Source of the DNA: Dehalococcoidia bacterium
Lineage (GTDB): Bacteria > Chloroflexota > Dehalococcoidia > Tepidiformales > Tepidiformaceae
Assembly: GCA_009839725.1 (NCBI GenBank)
Contig: VXPF01000117.1
Location: 83,531 to 147,530 of the forward strand
DNA: 64,000 bases
Direction of reading: 5' to 3'
Position numbers and translations under genes: made by a program. Of this stretch, positions 59,477-64,000 are shown piece after piece; positions within the stretch are counted from its first letter, which is position 1, and each line of letters begins with the position of its first letter. The notes beneath the pieces are model-generated. The model saw only the letters and a list, made by a program, of their open reading frames with translations. It was not told the origin of the DNA and ran no database searches.

Positions 59477-60367
59477 ATGCCCGAGTACGAGATCACGATC
59501 GTCGATTCGTTCACCACAGAGCGGTACGCCGGCAACCCTTGCGCCGTGGTCACGCGGGCGGAGGGCCTCGCGCCGGAGCAGATGCAGGCGATCGCGCGCG
59601 AGATGAACCTGAGTGAAACGGCGTTCGTCACGCCCTCACAGGTGGCGGATGTGCGCGTGCGCTTCTTCACGCCCAGGAAGGAGATCCCGCTCGCGGGGCA
59701 CCCGACGATCGTCACGATGCACGCGCTCGTGGAGCAGAGCCGCTTCGAAGTTGGTGAGGAGCCGCGACGGATCACGCAGGAGCTGAACGTCGGTGTGCTG
59801 CCGGTGGACCTCTCCCGCGGGGACGGCGGGCGGGTGCGCGTCGCCATGACGCAGGCGACACCCCAGTTCCACCAGGAGCTCGACCGGGCCGCGTTCGCGG
59901 ACGTCCTCGGCATCTCCGCTTCCGACCTGCTCGCCGAGGCGCCACCCCAGGTCATAAGCACGGGCACACGGCAGGCGATGATCCCCGTGCGGTCGCTGGC
60001 TGTGCTGGAGCAGGTAAGTCCCGACCTGGAGCGGCTGGCCGCTCTGGAGACGGCGGAGGGCTACTTCAGCACGCACGTATTCGCGCTGGAGACGTACGAC
60101 CCGGCGAACCGTGTGCACTCGCGACACTTCGGCCCGTCGTCGGGGGTCTGGGAGGATCCCGTGACGGGGAGCGCCACGGGCGGCATGGCGGCGTACCTGT
60201 GGCGCCACGGCCTTCTGCGCGAGGCCTCTTACACGGTCGAGCAAGGGCACCTCATGGGGCGGCCGGGCAGGGTCGAGGTGGAGGTGGAGGGCGAGGGGGA
60301 CACGCCGATGGTCGTGCGCATCGCGGGGACAGCCGTCACGGTCCTGCGGGGGAGTATCACGATCTAG
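59477..60367 (+). CDS. PhzF family phenazine biosynthesis-like protein/isomerase
   Basis: VDSFTTERYAGNPCAVV; MNLSETAFV; PLAGHPTI; ATGGMAAYLWRHG. Confidence 0.93.
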   Translation: MPEYEITIVDSFTTERYAGNPCAVVTRAEGLAPEQMQAIAREMNLSETAFVTPSQVADVRVRFFTPRKEIPLAGHPTIVTMHALVEQSRFEVGEEPRRITQELNVGVLPVDLSRGDGGRVRVAMTQATPQFHQELDRAAFADVLGISASDLLAEAPPQVISTGTRQAMIPVRSLAVLEQVSPDLERLAALETAEGYFSTHVFALETYDPANRVHSRHFGPSSGVWEDPVTGSATGGMAAYLWRHGLLREASYTVEQGHLMGRPGRVEVEVEGEGDTPMVVRIAGTAVTVLRGSITI

Positions 60368-60407
60368 CGCTCCGCCGCGGGCGGAGGCCTCTGCTACGCT
60401 GCCCGCC

Positions 60408-61142
60408 ATGAGCCAGACCGTGGACATGGCCGGGGCCGAGAAGCTGCTCAGCGAGGCGGACTTCGAGGATGTGAAGCTGCTGTGGTCATCCAGCAACTAC
60501 GTCTACCTGGCGAAGCTCTGCAGCGGCGACGGCCAGGAGATCGCGGCCGTCTACAAGCCGGAGTCGGGCGAGACGCCGCTGTGGGACTTCCCCACGGGCA
60601 CGCTCTACGCGCGGGAGGTGGCGGCCTATCAGCTCGCGCAACTGCTGGGGTGGTCGTTCATCCCGCCGACGGTGGTGCGGGACGGGCCGCAGGGGGTGGG
60701 GTCGCTGCAGCTCTACGTCCCCCACGACCGCGCCTCGCACTTCTTCGAGCAGCGCGATGATCCGGCGCTCGTGCCGCAGCTCCAGCGCATGGCCGTGTTC
60801 GACTACGTGGCCAACAACGCCGACCGCAAGGGCGGTCACAGCCTGCTCGACGAGCAAGGGCGGATCTGGGGGATCGACCACGGCCTCTGCTTCCACCGGG
60901 AGTACAAGATGCGCACGGTCATCTGGGACTGGGCGGAGCAGCCCATCTCGGACGAGTGGCTCGCCGACGTCGAGCAGACGGCGCTGGCCGTCGCGGGGGA
61001 TGCCGACGAAACCGAAGCGCTAAGAGGCCTCCTCTCGCACGGCGAGATAGAGGCGCTGCTGGGACGGGCGGACCGCCTCCTGCGGACGCGCGCCATGCCC
61101 ACCCCGGGACCACACCGGAGCTATCCCTGGCCGCTGGTCTGA
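60408..61142 (+). CDS. SCO1664 family / phosphatidylinositol kinase-like protein
   Basis: VYKPESGETPLWDFPTGTLYAREVAAYQLAQLLGW; VFDYVANNADRKGGHSL; WGIDHGLCFH. Confidence 0.88.
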   Translation: MSQTVDMAGAEKLLSEADFEDVKLLWSSSNYVYLAKLCSGDGQEIAAVYKPESGETPLWDFPTGTLYAREVAAYQLAQLLGWSFIPPTVVRDGPQGVGSLQLYVPHDRASHFFEQRDDPALVPQLQRMAVFDYVANNADRKGGHSLLDEQGRIWGIDHGLCFHREYKMRTVIWDWAEQPISDEWLADVEQTALAVAGDADETEALRGLLSHGEIEALLGRADRLLRTRAMPTPGPHRSYPWPLV

Positions 61143-61155
61143 AGGACGCCGGTCC

Positions 61156-61536
61156 TCAGTCCGGGAGCTGCAGAAGCTGGAGCGTGTTCCCGTCGGGGTC
61201 GGCGAAGGTCGCGACCCAGCCTCCCCAGCGCTCCTGCTCGGGCGGACGCGAGAACGCGACGCCGCGGTCGGTCAGGCGGCGGTGGGCGGCGGCGATGTCC
61301 GGCACCTTGAAGTGCACCATGATGCGTAGAGGGTCACGGGCAGGACCGTGGACCTCGTCGTGGGCGGCCACGCTGAGGCGGAAGCCGCCCCACTCGAAGT
61401 TCGCGAAGGTGGGCCGCTCGCTGCGGGGCGCCAGGCCAAGCACGTCGCGGTAGAAGGCGAGCATCTCCGGGTACTGGTCCGTCCAGACGATGACGCCGGC
61501 GACACCCTCGATATCCGTGCCGTCTTGAGCAGCCAT
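61156..61536 (-). CDS. VOC family protein
   Basis: IVWTDQYPEMLAFYRDVLGL; GGWVATFADPDGNTLQLLQ. Confidence 0.9.
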   Translation of the reverse strand: MAAQDGTDIEGVAGVIVWTDQYPEMLAFYRDVLGLAPRSERPTFANFEWGGFRLSVAAHDEVHGPARDPLRIMVHFKVPDIAAAHRRLTDRGVAFSRPPEQERWGGWVATFADPDGNTLQLLQLPD

Positions 61537-61539
61537 GCG

Positions 61540-62382
61540 TCAGTTGAGGGGCTGGTAGGTGCGGCCGCCGTCGCCGGCGACCGCGTGACCGAGGCCGGGG
61601 AAGGGGAAGTGGCCGCTCGCGATGAGGGCGCCCTCTTCCTCGATTCGCGACATGAGCGCCTTGCGGCTCGCCGCCGAGGAGACCTTGTCAACGTCGGCGC
61701 CGGCGCACCAGCCATCCTCGCACACCTGCACGGGCTGGTGGGCGGCGTCGCCGATGAGGTAGGCACGCTCGCCGTCGCTGGCGAGGACGAAGGAGACGTG
61801 CCCGGGGGTGTGGCCGGGCGTGGGGACGGTCACCAGCTCGCTCGTGACGGCGTGCTCGCCCTCGACAAGGTCCAGGAGACCCGCCGACTCGATGGGACCG
61901 AGCACGTTGTCGTACTGGGCGGCGGCGCGAAGCTCGTCGCTTCCCGTCCAGTAGTCCCACTCGGTCTGCTGGACGACGTGGCGGGCGTTGGGGAAGAGGG
62001 GGACGGCCGCGCCGTCGTCGTCGACGGTGTTCCAGCCGGTGTGGTCGAAGTGGAGGTGGGTGTAGACGACGTAGTCGACGTCCGTGGGCGGTACGCCGGC
62101 CGCCTCCATGACGGAAGGGAGGGCAGTGTCTTCCTTCAGGGGCATGGGAGCGGGTCGTCCGCCCAGGCCGGTATCGACGAGGACGGCGTTGCCCTCGCTC
62201 ACGACGAGCCAGGCGCCGAGGTTGAGCGTGAGGTTGCCGTCGCCGTCGAGGAACTCGCCGTAGGCGGCCCAGGCGTCGGCGGGAACGTCGGGGTAGAACA
62301 TCGACGGAGGCATCGCCGTCCAGCTGTCCTGGAGGGCGATGATCTCGGCGTTACCGACCTGGTGGCGCTGGAACTGCCCCAT
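61540..62382 (-). CDS. MBL fold metallo-hydrolase
   Basis: VVYTHLHFDHTGWN; VPTPGHTPGHVSF. Confidence 0.92.
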   Translation of the reverse strand: MGQFQRHQVGNAEIIALQDSWTAMPPSMFYPDVPADAWAAYGEFLDGDGNLTLNLGAWLVVSEGNAVLVDTGLGGRPAPMPLKEDTALPSVMEAAGVPPTDVDYVVYTHLHFDHTGWNTVDDDGAAVPLFPNARHVVQQTEWDYWTGSDELRAAAQYDNVLGPIESAGLLDLVEGEHAVTSELVTVPTPGHTPGHVSFVLASDGERAYLIGDAAHQPVQVCEDGWCAGADVDKVSSAASRKALMSRIEEEGALIASGHFPFPGLGHAVAGDGGRTYQPLN

Positions 62383-62477
62383 CTCGATCCTCCTGCCGGC
62401 TGGCGCGGGCGCGGGCAGTATGTGACGGCGCGCCGCCCCGCGTCTATGGGCAGCCCCCCGACCGCTAGAATGCCTGC

Positions 62478-63143
62478 GTGGGCGGCATGGCGAGGGCAGC
62501 GATCGCAGCCAGGCGAGGCTTCACGCTCGGCGAGGTGGTCGTGGAGTTTCGTGGGGGAAGCGTCGTGCTCTCAGGACCATCATCGGGCGCCCCTCCGGCT
62601 GAGCTGGAACCCACAGTCGAGGCCTTGCAGGCACATGTGCGCCTCGACGAGCACGCTCGCTACCGGCCGCTGAGCGGGGCGCGCACGATGTCCGGGAACT
62701 GGCGGGTCTCGCTGCCGGAAAACCTAGCCGAAGCGGCAATTGACGCAATCTACCCCCAGGCATTACTCCACCAGGAGCAATCGGCAAGCGAGACGCTTCG
62801 CATCGTCACGTTCGACGAGATGGTGGGGCGGCAGCGGGGCCGGTATCGGGTTGCCGGGGAGCTGGGAGCGGCAGGCCGGGAACGGGCGCGCGAGGTCCTG
62901 TGCGGACGCTGCGTGCGGACCCCCGTGTGGGCCGGCGGGACGGCCGAGGAGCGGGACATTCCCTGCCCGGAGCCGTGCAGCGTCATGGTCGCCCTCGCCC
63001 GGGAAGCGGCGCTGTGGCAGGAGGATCCACCCCCGGTCGCGAGCCCGGACTCGACCGTGCCGTTCGCGGATTTCTCGACGCCGGGGAACGAGGTGCGCGA
63101 AGCCTACCTCGCGCGGACGCCCGCGGAGGTTCCCGGTGGATAA
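62478..63143 (+). CDS. Hypothetical protein with C-terminal CxxC/CxxxC cluster (DR2241-like, tentative)
   Basis: VLCGRCVRTPVWAGGTAEERDIPCPEPCSVMVALAREA; GTG start; adjacent to hemL. Confidence 0.6.
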   Translation: MGGMARAAIAARRGFTLGEVVVEFRGGSVVLSGPSSGAPPAELEPTVEALQAHVRLDEHARYRPLSGARTMSGNWRVSLPENLAEAAIDAIYPQALLHQEQSASETLRIVTFDEMVGRQRGRYRVAGELGAAGRERAREVLCGRCVRTPVWAGGTAEERDIPCPEPCSVMVALAREAALWQEDPPPVASPDSTVPFADFSTPGNEVREAYLARTPAEVPGG

Positions 63144-63939
63144 CGCCGAGCTGCGGGAGCGCGCGGGCGCGCTCTTCCCGGGCGGCGTCTCCAGCCCGGT
63201 GCGCTCCTTCAAGGCCGTGCCGGATGAGCCCGTCCCCATCGCGAGGGCGGCCGGGGCGCGCCTGTACGACACCGAGGGCGGGGAGTACATCGACTATGTC
63301 GCGGCCTACGGTCCCCTCATCCTCGGGCACGCGCATGCGGCGGTCGTCGAGGCGGTGGGGGAGGCGGCGGCAGGCGGCACGGCCTTCGGGGCGCTCTCGC
63401 CGGGGGAGGTGGATCTGGGGAAGCGCATCAAGGAGGCGACGGGGCTCGAGCGGCTCCGCTTCGTCAACTCCGGCACGGAATCGACGATGACGGCCATCCG
63501 CCTGGCTCGGGCGGCGACGGGTCGCGACCTGGTCGTGAAGTTCGACGGCTGCTACCACGGCCACAGCGACGGTCTGCTGGTGAAGGCTGGGAGCGGCGTG
63601 GCGACGCTGGGGCTGAGCGACTCGGCCGGGGTGCCGGAATCGATCGCGGCGGGGACCGGGGTCCTTCCCTACAACGACCCGGAGGCGCTGGCGCAGTGGT
63701 TCCGCGAGCATGGCGACGAAACGGCGGCGGTCATCGTCGAGCCGGTGGCGGGGAACATGGGGGTCGTGCCCCCCGAGGATGCGTTCCTGGAGGCGCTCCA
63801 GACCGTTCCGAAGCAGCACGGCGCGCTGCTGATCAACGACGAGATCATCACCGGGTTCCGGCTGCGGTACGGGCTCAGCGGGCTCCTTCCGGAGGCCGAC
63901 CTGGTCTGCCTGGGGAAGGTGATCGGGGGCGGGCTGTAA
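63136..63939 (+). CDS. hemL: Glutamate-1-semialdehyde 2,1-aminomutase, 3'-truncated
   Basis: LFPGGVSSPVRSFKAV; VNSGTESTMTAIRLARAATGRDLVVKFDGCYHGHSD; stops right after LGKVIGGGL (normally continues PVGAYGG...). Confidence 0.9.
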   Translation: MDNAELRERAGALFPGGVSSPVRSFKAVPDEPVPIARAAGARLYDTEGGEYIDYVAAYGPLILGHAHAAVVEAVGEAAAGGTAFGALSPGEVDLGKRIKEATGLERLRFVNSGTESTMTAIRLARAATGRDLVVKFDGCYHGHSDGLLVKAGSGVATLGLSDSAGVPESIAAGTGVLPYNDPEALAQWFREHGDETAAVIVEPVAGNMGVVPPEDAFLEALQTVPKQHGALLINDEIITGFRLRYGLSGLLPEADLVCLGKVIGGGL

Positions 63940-64000
63940 TCACAAACACCCAGCCAACCAGCCGTAGAGCAAGGGGGGGGTGAGAGAGGGGGTGATAAAA

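Overview
A 64 kb, high-GC, gene-dense bacterial chromosomal window. Gene content, codon usage and the B. subtilis-type SOS box suggest Chloroflexota (inference, not tested). It is mostly housekeeping: comM/yifB, relA, hisS, prfA-prmC, rsmI, metG-tatD-polyprenyl synthase, recO-recR-ybaB-dnaX, an sdh/frd cluster, miaB, infC-rpmI-rplT, galU, lepA, mdh, argH, mazG, oppD/oppF ATPases, ilvC, pepN, glyS and a truncated hemL. There are three tRNAs (Ser-GCU, Lys-CUU, Leu-UAG), a parDE-like and a vapBC-like toxin-antitoxin pair, and several accessory enzymes. I saw no CRISPR array, prophage or IS element. The most interesting signals are mainly non-coding: (1) a ydaO/yuaA-type c-di-AMP riboswitch on the minus strand (about 18769-18895), upstream of a monocistronic uncharacterised 62-aa ORF; (2) a consensus SOS/LexA box between the -35 and -10 of a promoter driving an orphan small single-TM protein (about 1553-1869); (3) a recurrent TANNNT-N6/7-(A/G)TG arrangement predicting many leaderless mRNAs, including a 22-bp divergent promoter (cinA/phzF) whose two -10 hexamers overlap. 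Other points: four RimJ/L-like GNAT domains in two tandem genes, an NCS2 permease fused to an RsbW-like domain, a hypothetical with a PD-(D/E)XK-like C-terminus, and a probable assembly artefact at the 3' end of the window.
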